From Hathewaya limosa (lineage in GTDB: Bacteria; Bacillota; Clostridia; Clostridiales; Clostridiaceae), in contig NZ_JAUSWN010000001.1 of NCBI RefSeq assembly GCF_030815255.1, forward strand, positions 124,001 through 188,000: a DNA stretch of 64,000 bases, read 5' to 3'. Numbering within the stretch: position 1 is the stretch's first letter; every line of letters begins with the position of its first letter. The notes under the pieces are model-generated. The model searched no databases. It had not been told where the DNA came from and saw only the letters and a list, made by a program, of their open reading frames with translations. Of the stretch, positions 42,797-52,436 are shown piece after piece. Made by a program: the position numbers and the translations under genes.

Positions 42797-44187
42797 TGGC
42801 AGTAGATAGAATGAAAAGAATTCCAATTTCAGAACAAGACCCAAAGGAAAGAGCAAGAAATTTTAAAGAAGTATGTTTAGGTTACACTGAAGAAGAGGCT
42901 GTAAAAGAAGCTTCTAGATGTTTAAATTGTAAAAAACCAGGATGTGTCACTAAATGTCCTGTAAGTATAGATATTCCAGGATTTATCCAACATGTTAAGA
43001 ATAGAGAATTTGAAGAAGCAGCTAAGGTGATAGCTAAATATAGTGCATTACCTGCAGTCTGTGGTAGAGTTTGTCCTCAAGAACTACAATGTGAAAGTAA
43101 ATGTGTACTAGGTATAAAAGGTGAAGCGATTGCTATAGGAAAACTTGAAAGATTCGTAGCAGATTGGACAAGAGAACATAATGTTGATATTAGTGAAACA
43201 AAAGAGAAAAATGGTAAAAAGGTAGCTGTTATAGGAAGTGGTCCTTCAGGATTGACTTGTGCAGGTGAACTTGCTAAAGAAGGATATGATGTAACAATAT
43301 TTGAAGCACTTCATGAAGCAGGTGGAGTTTTAGTTTATGGTATTCCAGAATTTAGATTACCAAAAGATACAGTTGTTAAGCATGAAGTAGAAAATGTTAA
43401 AAAATTAGGTGTTAAGATAGAGACAAATGTTATAATAGGTAAAACTATTACAATAGATGAATTGTTAGAAGATGAAGGATTTAATGCTGTATTTGTTGGT
43501 TCTGGTGCAGGTCTTCCAAAATTTATGGGTATCCCTGGAGAAAATTTAAATGGAGTATTCTCAGCCAATGAATACTTAACAAGAACAAACTTAATGAAGG
43601 CATTTAAAGAGGGATATGATACACCAATAAAAGTAGGAAATAAGGTAGCAGTTGTTGGTGGTGGTAATGTTGCAATGGATGCTGTAAGAACAGCATTAAG
43701 ATTGGGTGCAGATGAAGCACATATAGTTTATAGAAGATCAGAAGCTGAATTACCAGCGAGGGTTGAAGAAGTTCATCATGCTAAGGAAGAAGGCGTTACA
43801 TTTGACCTTTTAGTTAATCCAAAGGAAATCATTAGTGATGAAAATGGTTGGGTTAAAGGAATGAAATGTGTAAGAATGGAACTTGGAGAAGCTGATGAAT
43901 CTGGAAGAAGAAAACCAGTAGAAATTCCTAATTCTGAGTTTATTTTAGATGTAGATACTGTAATTATGTCTTTAGGTACATCACCAAATCCATTAATTCC
44001 AGCTACTACAAAAGGTCTTGATATTAATAAAAGAAAATGTATAGTTGCTAATGAAGAAACTGGATTGACTTCAAGAGAAAAAGTATTTGCTGGTGGAGAT
44101 GCTGTTACAGGTGCGGCAACAGTTATATTGGCAATGGAAGCCGGTAAGAAAGCAGCGTATGCTATAGATGAGATGTTAAGTAAATAA
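42796..44187 (+). CDS. nfnB: NfnB-type subunit (glutamate synthase small subunit-like)
   Basis: The large subunit of the bifurcating transhydrogenase, carrying FAD and two [4Fe-4S] clusters. The 463 residues begin with the cluster cysteines (CLNCKKPGCVTKCPVSIDIP and CGRVCPQELQCESKCVLG). The FAD fold VAVIGSGPSGLTCAGELAKE follows, then a NAD(P) fold VAVVGGGNVAMDAVRTALR and the FAD-closing VFAGGDAVTGAATVILAMEAG. The protein resembles GltD, but pairing with the adjacent nfnA favours Nfn over glutamate synthase, whose large subunit is absent. AGGAGG lies inside the end of nfnA, so translation is coupled. Confidence 0.9.
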   Translation: MAVDRMKRIPISEQDPKERARNFKEVCLGYTEEEAVKEASRCLNCKKPGCVTKCPVSIDIPGFIQHVKNREFEEAAKVIAKYSALPAVCGRVCPQELQCESKCVLGIKGEAIAIGKLERFVADWTREHNVDISETKEKNGKKVAVIGSGPSGLTCAGELAKEGYDVTIFEALHEAGGVLVYGIPEFRLPKDTVVKHEVENVKKLGVKIETNVIIGKTITIDELLEDEGFNAVFVGSGAGLPKFMGIPGENLNGVFSANEYLTRTNLMKAFKEGYDTPIKVGNKVAVVGGGNVAMDAVRTALRLGADEAHIVYRRSEAELPARVEEVHHAKEEGVTFDLLVNPKEIISDENGWVKGMKCVRMELGEADESGRRKPVEIPNSEFILDVDTVIMSLGTSPNPLIPATTKGLDINKRKCIVANEETGLTSREKVFAGGDAVTGAATVILAMEAGKKAAYAIDEMLSK

Positions 44188-44206
44188 ATTTGAGTATTAT
44201 ATTTAT

Positions 44207-44246
44207 AAAAATAGTTATCCTTAAAAATTTAAGGATAACTATTTTT
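44207..44246 (+). terminator. terminator after nfnAB
   Basis: AAAATAGTTATCCTTAAA pairs with TTTAAGGATAACTATTTT, then more T residues; a strong 18-bp stem. Confidence 0.9.
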
Positions 44247-44331
44247 GTTTAAATAGAGAATTTTTTTGTGTAAAGGGATAAAATATAAGTAAATACAAGG
44301 TGAAAAATAGTTATATTAGGAGAGAGGATAA

Positions 44332-45216
44332 ATGTATAGAGATTATGAATCAGTAGAAGTAATAGAAAATGGAGTAATAGTTAAAGAAATAAAAAATTTT
44401 GATCTACATAATGTTTTTGAGTGTGGTCAATGTTTTAGGTGGAACAAAACTGAAAGTGGAAGTTATATTGGAGTTGCCTTTGAAAAAGTTATAGAAGTGG
44501 ATAAAAAAGACAATAATATGCTTATTTATAATACAAATTTAAAAGAATTTTATGATATTTGGGAAGAATATTTTGATTTAAAAAATGATTACGGAAAGAT
44601 AAAAGATATATTAAGAGAAGATCCTATTTTAAAAGAAGGAATTAAATTTGGAGAAGGAATAAGAATTTTAAAACAAGAACCTTTTGAAATAACACTATCC
44701 TTTATAATATCTGCCAATAATAGAATATCTATGATAAAAAAAGCAATAAGCAATATAAGTGAGAAGTGGGGTGAAAAATTAGAATATAAAGAGAAAACCT
44801 ATTATACGTTTCCTAGTCTTGAAAGCTTAAGTATTGCTACTACAGAAGAATTAGAGGGGTGTAGTACAGGATTTAGAGCTAAGTATTTAAAAGATACTAT
44901 AAATAAAATATATACTGGTGAAATGAATTTAGAAGAAATTAAAGAAATGAATGATGATGAATGTCATAAAAAAATGCAAGAGTTTAACGGTGTAGGTCCC
45001 AAAGTTTCTGATTGTATTATACTTTTTTCTATGCAGAAATATTCTGCATTTCCAGTTGATGTATGGGTAAAAAGGGCTATGCAATACTTTTACCTAGCCC
45101 CAGAAGTATCTTTGCCTAAAATTCGAATATTTGCAAGAGAAAAGTTTGGAGAACTTTCTGGATTTGCACAACAATATTTATTTTATTATGCAAGAGAAAA
45201 TAAAATTAATATTTAA
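44332..45216 (+). CDS. 8-oxoguanine DNA glycosylase/lyase (OGG1 type)
   Basis: A base-excision repair enzyme for 8-oxoguanine. The 294-residue protein has an OGG_N-like domain (about 1-120, with FECGQCFRWN) and the HhH-GPD domain. The catalytic lysine is K224 in GVGPKVSDC and the aspartate is D243 in FPVDVWVKR; both match OGG1 (GVGTKVADC and VPVDVH). GCSTGFRAKYL (about 182-192) is also characteristic. RBS AGGAGAGAGG. No hairpin separates it from the convergent membrane protein gene. Confidence 0.9.
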   Translation: MYRDYESVEVIENGVIVKEIKNFDLHNVFECGQCFRWNKTESGSYIGVAFEKVIEVDKKDNNMLIYNTNLKEFYDIWEEYFDLKNDYGKIKDILREDPILKEGIKFGEGIRILKQEPFEITLSFIISANNRISMIKKAISNISEKWGEKLEYKEKTYYTFPSLESLSIATTEELEGCSTGFRAKYLKDTINKIYTGEMNLEEIKEMNDDECHKKMQEFNGVGPKVSDCIILFSMQKYSAFPVDVWVKRAMQYFYLAPEVSLPKIRIFAREKFGELSGFAQQYLFYYARENKINI

Positions 45217-45235
45217 TAAATAAGAAATTTTACTT

Positions 45236-45901
45236 TCATTTTTTTTGATTTTTTTTTAAACTCATAGAGTAAATCATAAAAAATAATAAAGAATATAATA
45301 AAAAAATTGATAATATAAAAATTCCTTCATGAAAGAAAAAAGTTTCAGGAAGAACATTTATTACGGGATCTTTTATAGGATCAAAAAGCCAGTAGTTATT
45401 GTTAAATAGGATTTTATGAAAAATTTTAAAGGTAAAGTTAAAATTAATTAAAATGGGTATAGTTAGAACAAAGGGAATGATCAATGAAATAACGGAAAAA
45501 TTGCGTATGAATTTGAATTCCTTTTGTTTGTACTTTTTTGCAAAATTATAAATTGTAATTGGAAGAAAAATAAACATACCTAAATTCATATTTTGTATAA
45601 CATTTCTTACTTCAAAAAAATGAGTGGTTCCTTCTTGTGAAGATATAAAATAAGGCATTTTAAAATTATATGTAGTACTATATAAAAAATTTATTAGATA
45701 GTTATAATTATGTTTTAATTGTTCATAGGATAAAGAAGATAAATTTTCAAGATTTAAAAATTTAATATCAAAATAATATATGTTTTTAAAAAGTAATGTA
45801 ATATTTATACTAAAAGTTATAAGACAGTATATAAAAGATGAATAAAAAATAATATTTCTAATAGTAAATATTTTATTAATTGATAATTTAGAATTAGTCA
45901 T
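45236..45901 (-). CDS. TIGR01906/DUF1461 integral membrane protein
   Basis: A 221-residue protein with about four hydrophobic segments (near 14-36, 108-126, 137-160 and 192-214). Between the first and second is a conserved extracytoplasmic part: LKHNYNYLINFL, KMPYF, and EGTTHFFEVRNVIQNM. Near the end FDPIKDPVINVLPETFF is the DUF1461 signature. The function of the family is unknown. It is divergent from groES and convergent with the glycosylase gene; RBS GAGGTACTTACA. Confidence 0.78.
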   Translation of the reverse strand: MTNSKLSINKIFTIRNIIFYSSFIYCLITFSINITLLFKNIYYFDIKFLNLENLSSLSYEQLKHNYNYLINFLYSTTYNFKMPYFISSQEGTTHFFEVRNVIQNMNLGMFIFLPITIYNFAKKYKQKEFKFIRNFSVISLIIPFVLTIPILINFNFTFKIFHKILFNNNYWLFDPIKDPVINVLPETFFFHEGIFILSIFLLYSLLFFMIYSMSLKKNQKK

Positions 45902-46124
45902 TGTAAGTACCTCGTAAAAGTATGATTATTAATAAAGTTGAGTTAATTTTGTCTTTTTATTATATTATAATCATTTTAAATAGAATAAAAAGACAAAAAT
46001 ATCTTATATTCCATTTAAAAATAGTATATAATAGTAAAATAAAGAAATATTAAGATTTATACTTATAAATTTAAATATTGATAAAAAATTATTGATAACG
46101 GTCTATTTTAAAACAGTATCATAG

Positions 46125-46153
46125 TTGATATTAATATTAGTATTAATTACTAT
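46125..46153 (+). promoter_or_regulatory. probable sigma-A promoter of groESL
   Basis: TTGATA (46125-46130), 17-base spacer, TACTAT (46148-46153), with CIRCE starting about 10 bases downstream. Confidence 0.55.
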
Positions 46154-46163
46154 AATAATTGTA

Positions 46164-46190
46164 TTAGCACTCTAAATCAATGAGTGCTAA
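46164..46190 (+). promoter_or_regulatory. CIRCE element (HrcA operator)
   Basis: TTAGCACTC, nine bases, GAGTGCTAA: an exact match to the CIRCE consensus. It places groESL under the heat-shock repressor HrcA, which is not in this window. Confidence 0.98.
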
Positions 46191-46261
46191 CAAAGAGATA
46201 CTAATAAAAATTACTAAGTTATAAATATAAATATAAACGATTTGATTAAGGAGGGTTTAAA

Positions 46262-46546
46262 ATGAGTATAAGACCACTTGGTGACAGAGTTGTTATTAAA
46301 AGATTAGAAGCAGAGGAAACTACTAAAAGCGGTATTGTTTTAACAGGGGCTTCAAAAGAAAAACCTCAAGAAGCTGAAGTAATAGCAGTAGGACCTGGCG
46401 GAATAGTAGATGGTAAAGAAGTTAAAATGGAATTAAAAGTTGGAGATAAAGTATTATTCTCCAAATATTCAGGAAATGAAATTAAATTTGAAGGTCAAGA
46501 ATATATAATTATAAGTCAATCAGAAATATTAGCAGTAGTAGAATAA
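46262..46546 (+). CDS. groES: co-chaperonin GroES
   Basis: The 94-residue lid of the GroEL chamber. MSIRPLGDRVVIKRLEAEETTKSGIVL (in pieces), the mobile loop region and the C-terminal EYIIISQSEILAV are typical. RBS GGAGGG. First gene of the CIRCE-controlled groES-groEL operon, 43 bases before groEL. Confidence 0.98.
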   Translation: MSIRPLGDRVVIKRLEAEETTKSGIVLTGASKEKPQEAEVIAVGPGGIVDGKEVKMELKVGDKVLFSKYSGNEIKFEGQEYIIISQSEILAVVE

Positions 46547-46589
46547 TAGAATTAATCCTAAAAAGTTTAATAAATAGGAGGTTTTGATA

Positions 46590-48224
46590 ATGGCAAAGAC
46601 AATATTATTTAATGAAGAAGCTAGAAGATCAATGCAAAAAGGTGTTGATAAATTAGCTAATACTGTAAAGGTAACACTTGGACCAAAAGGAAGAAACGTA
46701 GTTTTAGATAAAAAATTTGGAGCACCACTAATTACTAATGATGGTGTAAGTATAGCTAGAGAAATAGAATTAGAGGATCCATATGAAAATATGGGAGCTC
46801 AACTTGTTAAAGAAGTTGCAACAAAAACTAATGATGTAGCAGGGGATGGTACTACAACAGCTACTTTATTAGCACAAGCTATTATAAGAGAAGGTCTAAA
46901 AAATGTAACAGCTGGTGCAAATCCAATGCTAATAAGAGAAGGTATAAAAATGGCAGTTGATACGACTGTTGAAGAAATTAAAAAATTATCTAAACCAGTT
47001 AATGGTAAAGAAGATATAGCAAGAGTTGCAGCTATTTCAGCAGCAGACGAAGAAATAGGTAAATTAATTGCTGATGCTATGGAAAGAGTAGGCAATGAAG
47101 GTGTTATAAGCATAGAAGAATCAAAGACTATGGGAACTGAATTAAGTGTTGTTGAAGGTATGCAATTTGATAGAGGATACTTAAGTCCATATATGGCTAC
47201 AGATACTGAAAAGATGGAAGCTATTCTTGAAGATGCATATATATTAATTACAGATAAAAAAGTTTCTAATATTCAAGAATTATTACCAATTTTAGAACAA
47301 ATAGTTCAACAAGGAAAGAAACTTCTTATAATTGCTGATGATGTTGAAGGTGAAGCTTTAGCAACATTAGTTGTAAATAGATTAAGAGGAACATTTACTT
47401 GTGTAGCTGTTAAAGCTCCAGGATTCGGTGATAGAAGAAAAGAAATGTTAAATGATATAGCTATCCTAACAGGTGGAGAAGTAGTTTCAGAAGATTTAGG
47501 AAGAGATTTAAAAGATGTAACTATAGATATGTTAGGAAGAGCTGAAAGTATTAAAGTATCTAAAGATACTACTACTATCGTAAATGGTAAAGGAAGTAAA
47601 GAAGAAATCAAAAATAGAGTTACTCAATTAAGAGCTCAAATCGAAGAAACAACATCTGATTTCGATAGAGAAAAATTACAAGAAAGACTTGCTAAATTAG
47701 CAGGTGGTGTAGCTGTAATTAAAGTTGGTGCTGCTACTGAAACAGAACTAAAAGAAAGAAAACTTAGAATTGAAGATGCTTTAGCAGCTACAAGAGCGGC
47801 AGTAGAAGAAGGTATTGTTCCAGGTGGTGGAACAGCATATGTTAATGCTATAAATCAAGTATCAAAATTAACTCACAAAAACAGTGATGTTCAAGTTGGT
47901 ATAAATATTATAGTAAGAGCATTAGAAGAACCAGTTAGACAAATAGCTAAGAATGCTGGATTAGAAGGTTCAGTAATAATAGATAAAGTTAAAGCAAGTA
48001 ATGAAGGCGTAGGATTTGATGCTTATAATGAAGAGTACGTAGATATGATAAAATCAGGTATTGTTGATCCAACTAAGGTTACAAGATCAGCATTACAAAA
48101 TGCTTCTTCAGTAGCTTCAACATTCTTAACAACAGAAGCTGCAGTAGTTGATATTCCAGAAAAACAACCAGCAGCTCCAATGGCTCCAGGTATGGATGGA
48201 ATGGGTATGGGTGGTATGTATTAA
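46590..48224 (+). CDS. groEL: chaperonin GroEL
   Basis: The 60-kDa chaperonin, 544 residues, folding proteins in the cytosol with GroES and ATP. Seen: GPKGRNVVLDKKFGAP, the DGTTTATLLAQAI nucleotide-binding block (about 86-98), and a methionine/glycine-rich tail ending GMGMGGMY. The start is ATG 46590 with AGGAGG upstream; an in-frame ATG two codons earlier overlaps the spacing. A strong terminator follows. Confidence 0.99.
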   Translation: MAKTILFNEEARRSMQKGVDKLANTVKVTLGPKGRNVVLDKKFGAPLITNDGVSIAREIELEDPYENMGAQLVKEVATKTNDVAGDGTTTATLLAQAIIREGLKNVTAGANPMLIREGIKMAVDTTVEEIKKLSKPVNGKEDIARVAAISAADEEIGKLIADAMERVGNEGVISIEESKTMGTELSVVEGMQFDRGYLSPYMATDTEKMEAILEDAYILITDKKVSNIQELLPILEQIVQQGKKLLIIADDVEGEALATLVVNRLRGTFTCVAVKAPGFGDRRKEMLNDIAILTGGEVVSEDLGRDLKDVTIDMLGRAESIKVSKDTTTIVNGKGSKEEIKNRVTQLRAQIEETTSDFDREKLQERLAKLAGGVAVIKVGAATETELKERKLRIEDALAATRAAVEEGIVPGGGTAYVNAINQVSKLTHKNSDVQVGINIIVRALEEPVRQIAKNAGLEGSVIIDKVKASNEGVGFDAYNEEYVDMIKSGIVDPTKVTRSALQNASSVASTFLTTEAAVVDIPEKQPAAPMAPGMDGMGMGGMY

Positions 48225-48234
48225 TATATACCTT

Positions 48235-48268
48235 AAAAGAGTTTTGCTATGCAAAACTCTTTTTTTTG
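48235..48268 (+). terminator. terminator after groESL
   Basis: AAAAGAGTTTTGC and GCAAAACTCTTTT form a 13-bp stem with a TAT loop and a long T run. Confidence 0.92.
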
Positions 48269-48279
48269 CAAAAAATACA

Positions 48280-48308
48280 TTGACAAATGTATAAACTTTA
48301 AATAGAAT
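48280..48308 (+). promoter_or_regulatory. sigma-A-type promoter of the guaBA leader
   Basis: TTGACA (48280-48285), 17-base spacer, TAGAAT (48303-48308), 36 bases before the guanine riboswitch. Confidence 0.75.
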
Positions 48309-48343
48309 AAATATTAATAATTATTTTAGAAAAATTGCATAAA

Positions 48344-48500
48344 TCTTTTCATATAATCCTTTAATATGGTGGGGAGTCTCTACAAGAAACCGAAAATTTC
48401 TAACTATGGAAAGAGCATTTAGTTTACTGTATAGCTATTGGCTCTTTTTATAGTGTGTTGCATATGAAATGTGATATGTTATAGCCTTAATAGGTGTACT
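48344..48500 (+). ncRNA. guanine riboswitch and leader upstream of guaBA
   Basis: The aptamer (48344-48414) has CATATAATCC, the L2 block ATATGG, GTCTCTAC, the L3 block CCGAAAA and AACTATGG. The specificity base (equivalent to position 74) is C404, so guanine rather than adenine. P1 is 48344-48353 with 48405-48414. Two rival stems follow: AAAGAGC (48410-48416) with GCTCTTT (48441-48447), and CTATTGGCT (48435-48443) with AGCCTTAATAG (48483-48493) before seven T residues. If the first acts as antiterminator, guanine binding would free the second to terminate, the expected OFF logic. That scheme is inferred. Confidence 0.9.
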
Positions 48501-48554
48501 TTTTTTGTAGTTAAAAAAAGAAAAATGGCAATGATATAAAGGGAGGTCGAAACA

Positions 48555-50009
48555 ATGGCAATAATTTTAAAACAAGCATTTACTTTTGATGATGTACTAT
48601 TAGTTCCAAATAAATCAGAGGTTTTACCAAGAGAGGTTTCATTAAAAACTAATCTTACAAAAAAAATTAAATTAAATATTCCTTTAATGAGTGCAGGGAT
48701 GGATACTGTTACTGAGTCTAAAATGGCAATTGCTATGGCTAGAGAAGGTGGTATAGGCATAATACATAAGAATATGTCTATTGAGGCCCAAGCTGCTGAA
48801 GTAGATACTGTTAAAAGACAAGAAAATGGAGTAATAACTAATCCATTCTATCTTTCACCAGAAGACAAAATTGAAGATGCTCTAAGATTAATGAAGAAAT
48901 ATAGAATTTCAGGTATTCCTGTAACAGTTGAAGGAAAACTTGTAGGAATAATAACGAATAGAGATATTGTTTATGAAACAGATTATAGTAAGGCAATTAA
49001 AGAAGTTATGACTAGTGAAAATTTAATTACAGCTCCAGAGGGAACTGCTATAGATGAAGCTAAGAAGATTCTTCAAAAGCACAAAATAGAGAAATTACCA
49101 CTAGTAGACAAAGAAAATAATTTAGTTGGATTAATTACTATAAAAGATATTCAGAAGAGTATTTTATATCCTAATTCAGCTAAGGATGAAAGAGGCAGAC
49201 TACTTTGTGGTGCCGCAGTAGGAATCACAAGTGATATGTTAGAAAGAGTTTCTGCACTTGTTAAAGTTGGCGTAGATGTAGTTGTTCTAGATACAGCACA
49301 TGGACATTCAAGAGGAGTTCTTGAAGGTGTTAAAAAAATAAAAGAAAACTATCCGGAGTTACAAGTTATTGCAGGAAATATTGCAACTCCTGAAGCAACA
49401 AGAGATTTAATTGAGGCTGGTGCTGATTGTGTCAAAGTAGGTATTGGACCTGGATCAATTTGTACTACAAGGGTAGTTGCAGGTGTAGGTGTGCCACAAT
49501 TAACAGCAGTTATGGATTGTGCGGAAGAAGCTAAAAAATATGGAGTACCGATTATAGCTGATGGTGGATTGAAATATTCTGGTGATATTGTAAAAGCATT
49601 GGCAGGAGGAGCTCAAGTTTGTATGATGGGTTCATTATTTGCAGGATGTGAAGAAGCTCCAGGAGAAGTAGAAATATACCAAGGAAGAAGCTATAAGGTA
49701 TATAGAGGCATGGGATCTTTAGGAGCTATGGCTTGTGGAAGTAAAGATAGATATTTCCAAGAAGGAAACAAGAAATTAGTTCCAGAAGGTGTAGAAGGAA
49801 GAATTCCATTTAAGGGAAGTGTAACAGATACTATATATCAATTACTAGGTGGAATACGTTCAGGAATGGGATATTTGGGCTCAAAAGACATTAATACTCT
49901 ATGTGAAAGTGCTAGATTTGTAGTACAAAGCTCAGCAGGATTAAGAGAAAGTCATCCACATGATATAAATATTACAAAAGAAGCACCAAATTATAGTGTG
50001 AAACTATAA
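48555..50009 (+). CDS. guaB: inosine-5'-monophosphate dehydrogenase
   Basis: It oxidises IMP to XMP with NAD+, the committed step to GMP. The 484 residues form a TIM barrel with a CBS pair inserted at about 95-205. The active-site cysteine is C303 in GIGPGSICTTRVVAGVG, with DGGLKYSGDIVKALAGGA and MGSLFAGCEEAPGE for phosphate binding. RBS GGGAGGTCG. First gene of the guaBA operon under a guanine riboswitch; guaA follows after 26 bases. Confidence 0.98.
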   Translation: MAIILKQAFTFDDVLLVPNKSEVLPREVSLKTNLTKKIKLNIPLMSAGMDTVTESKMAIAMAREGGIGIIHKNMSIEAQAAEVDTVKRQENGVITNPFYLSPEDKIEDALRLMKKYRISGIPVTVEGKLVGIITNRDIVYETDYSKAIKEVMTSENLITAPEGTAIDEAKKILQKHKIEKLPLVDKENNLVGLITIKDIQKSILYPNSAKDERGRLLCGAAVGITSDMLERVSALVKVGVDVVVLDTAHGHSRGVLEGVKKIKENYPELQVIAGNIATPEATRDLIEAGADCVKVGIGPGSICTTRVVAGVGVPQLTAVMDCAEEAKKYGVPIIADGGLKYSGDIVKALAGGAQVCMMGSLFAGCEEAPGEVEIYQGRSYKVYRGMGSLGAMACGSKDRYFQEGNKKLVPEGVEGRIPFKGSVTDTIYQLLGGIRSGMGYLGSKDINTLCESARFVVQSSAGLRESHPHDINITKEAPNYSVKL

Positions 50010-50035
50010 TTAATGTTGAAATGGAGGAAAACTAA

Positions 50036-51571
50036 GTGGCAAATAATAAAGAATTAATTTTGATAATAGACTTTGGGGGACAATATAAACAACTTATAGG
50101 CAGAAGAGTTAGAGAAAATCATGTTTATTGTGAGATTGTGCCATATACAGTTACAGTAGAAGAAGTAAGGGCAAAACAACCAAAAGGAATAATTTTTACA
50201 GGTGGACCTAATAGTGTATATGAAGATGGTTCACCAAGGGTTGATAAAGAAATTTTTGAGTTAGGAATTCCTGTATTAGGTATTTGTTATGGGGCTCAAT
50301 TAATGTCTTATACTTTAGGTGGTAAAGTTAGTACAGCTACAGTTAGAGAGTATGGAAAAACTGATGTTGATTTAAATACAAATTCTTTAATCTTCAAAGA
50401 TACAAAAGACAAACAATGTTGGATGAGTCATACTGACTATATATCAGCAGTACCAGAAGGATTTGAAATTACAGGGACAACATCTCAATGTCCGGTAGCT
50501 GCTTTTGAGAATGAAGATAGAAAATTATATGGAGTTCAATTCCATCCAGAAGTTGAACATACTTTATTTGGAAGACAAATGATAACTAACTTCCTATTCA
50601 ACGTATGTGAGGTTGCTGGAGAATGGTCAATGTCTTCATTTATAGAAGAAAAGGTTAAAGAAATAAAAGAAATAGTTGGAGATAAAAAAGTACTTTGTGC
50701 ATTATCAGGTGGAGTTGATTCATCTGTAGCAGCAGTACTTGTTCATAAAGCTATAGGAAAACAATTAACTTGTGTATTTGTAGATCATGGTTTACTTAGA
50801 AAAGATGAAGGAGATCAAGTTGAGAATATATTTAGAGAACAATTTGATATGAATCTAGTTAGAGCTAATGCACAAGAGAGATTTTTAGGAAAGTTAAAAG
50901 GTGTTTCTGATCCAGAAAGAAAGAGAAAGATAATTGGAGAAGAATTTATAAGAGTATTTGAGGAAGAATCAGATAAATTAGGAAAAATGGATTTCTTAGT
51001 ACAAGGAACTATTTATCCAGATGTAGTTGAAAGTGGAACTCAAACATCTGCTGTTATAAAAAGTCATCACAATGTTGGTGGACTTCCAGAAGATGTTGAA
51101 TTTACATTAATAGAACCTTTAAGAGAACTATTTAAAGATGAGGTTAGAGCTGTTGGAGAGGAATTAGGAATTCCTACGAAATTAGTTTGGAGACAGCCAT
51201 TCCCAGGACCAGGACTTGCAATAAGGGTTTTAGGTGAAATTACAGAAGATAAGTTAGAAATAGTTAGAGAAGCAGATGCTATATTAAGAGAAGAAGTGGC
51301 AAATGCGGGGCTTGAAAGAGATATCTGGCAATACTTCGCTTGTCTACCTAATATTCAATCAGTTGGAGTTATGGGTGATGAAAGAACATACTGCCATACA
51401 ATAGCATTAAGAGCAGTAACATCTTCAGATGGAATGACTTCAGATTGGGCAAGAATTCCATATGATGTTTTAGATAAAATATCAAGAAGAATAGTAAATG
51501 AAGTTAAAGGAGTAAACAGAATTGTTTATGACATAACTTCAAAACCACCATCAACTATTGAGTGGGAATAA
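50036..51571 (+). CDS. guaA: GMP synthase (glutamine-hydrolysing)
   Basis: It converts XMP to GMP using ATP and glutamine. The 511 residues have an N-terminal class I glutamine amidotransferase with catalytic C84 (GICYGAQLM) and the FHPEVEHT histidine/glutamate. The ATP pyrophosphatase domain has its P-loop at 224-230 (SGGVDSS), and the C-terminal dimerisation domain ends KPPSTIEWE. The start is GTG 50036, eight bases after GGAGG. Second gene of guaBA, followed by a terminator. Confidence 0.98.
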   Translation: MANNKELILIIDFGGQYKQLIGRRVRENHVYCEIVPYTVTVEEVRAKQPKGIIFTGGPNSVYEDGSPRVDKEIFELGIPVLGICYGAQLMSYTLGGKVSTATVREYGKTDVDLNTNSLIFKDTKDKQCWMSHTDYISAVPEGFEITGTTSQCPVAAFENEDRKLYGVQFHPEVEHTLFGRQMITNFLFNVCEVAGEWSMSSFIEEKVKEIKEIVGDKKVLCALSGGVDSSVAAVLVHKAIGKQLTCVFVDHGLLRKDEGDQVENIFREQFDMNLVRANAQERFLGKLKGVSDPERKRKIIGEEFIRVFEEESDKLGKMDFLVQGTIYPDVVESGTQTSAVIKSHHNVGGLPEDVEFTLIEPLRELFKDEVRAVGEELGIPTKLVWRQPFPGPGLAIRVLGEITEDKLEIVREADAILREEVANAGLERDIWQYFACLPNIQSVGVMGDERTYCHTIALRAVTSSDGMTSDWARIPYDVLDKISRRIVNEVKGVNRIVYDITSKPPSTIEWE

Positions 51572-51623
51572 ATATTATTTAGTTGTATAATTAAAAATTA
51601 ACAATATATTTTAAAATAAAACC

Positions 51624-51668
51624 AAAAACAAAAAGTAGTCTAAATTTAGGCTACTTTTGTTTTTTTAG
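51624..51668 (+). terminator. terminator after guaBA
   Basis: AAAACAAAAAGTAGTCTAAA pairs with TTTAGGCTACTTTTGTTTT, then T residues; one G-U pair and one small bulge. Confidence 0.88.
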
Positions 51669-51794
51669 AAATAGACTAAAAGATATTTATAATAAAGATG
51701 ATTATTTTATTTTTTATAGAATACTATATAATTGTCATAAATAATTTAGTACAATAACTAGATTTTGTAACAAGATATAGTGAAAGGAGAAAAT

Positions 51795-52091
51795 ATGAAT
51801 TTTCAAGGAATTTTTATTGGCTTTATAACATTTATAATTATAGGTATGTTTCATCCAGTAGTTATAAAGGGTGAATATTACTTTGGAAAAAAGATTTGGC
51901 CAATTTTTCTTATGTTAGGAATTGTTTTTATAGGTTCAGCTTTATTTACAAAAAGTAGTATACTTAGTTCTATTTTGGGAGTAACAGGATTTTCTTGTTT
52001 ATGGAGCATATTTGAGATAATTGAGCAGGAAGAGAGAGTTAAAAAAGGATGGTTCCCATCAAATTCTAAAAGAATAAATAAGAAAAAATAA
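51795..52091 (+). CDS. DUF4491 small membrane protein
   Basis: A 98-residue protein with three hydrophobic segments (about 3-20, 38-55 and 60-78). The pattern GMFHPVVIKGEYYFGKKIWP, then GFSCLWSIFEIIEQEERVKKGWFPSN (in pieces) matches DUF4491, whose function is unknown. The ATG at 51795 follows AAAGGAG by seven bases. It stands alone between guaA and nupC. Confidence 0.75.
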   Translation: MNFQGIFIGFITFIIIGMFHPVVIKGEYYFGKKIWPIFLMLGIVFIGSALFTKSSILSSILGVTGFSCLWSIFEIIEQEERVKKGWFPSNSKRINKKK

Positions 52092-52436
52092 TCGGGATAA
52101 AATATATATAAGAAAGGAAGGAGGTTAATAGCACAACGTATAAAATTTCATGTCAGAATTATATGATAATAGGTTATACTAAGGATACAAGAAAAAATGT
52201 CTATTATAGTCGAAAAAAAGTTTAAATTAAAAAATTTTAGATATTAAGACATAAAATTACTATAAAACATTAAACTGTTATACTATATATAATTAAATAT
52301 TTATTATTATTAAAAAAAATAAAAAAGTTATTTAAATGTGATACAATATATGATAAAATTTTAATAAATAATAAAATTTATATTAACATTTTAATAATAA
52401 AATTAAAATACTTAAGAAAATAAAGGGAGAAAACAA
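52092..52436 (+). other. AT-rich gap before nupC, no gene seen
   Basis: This 345-base stretch is almost entirely A/T. A good AAGGAAGGAGG (about 52114-52124) is followed by no usable ORF: the first ATG frame ends after ten codons. I looked for a purine riboswitch before nupC and found none. Confidence 0.5.

Noticed and set aside
52092..52436. Purine or other riboswitch before nupC
   Set aside because: None of the conserved loop or junction blocks are present; the region is featureless AT-rich sequence.
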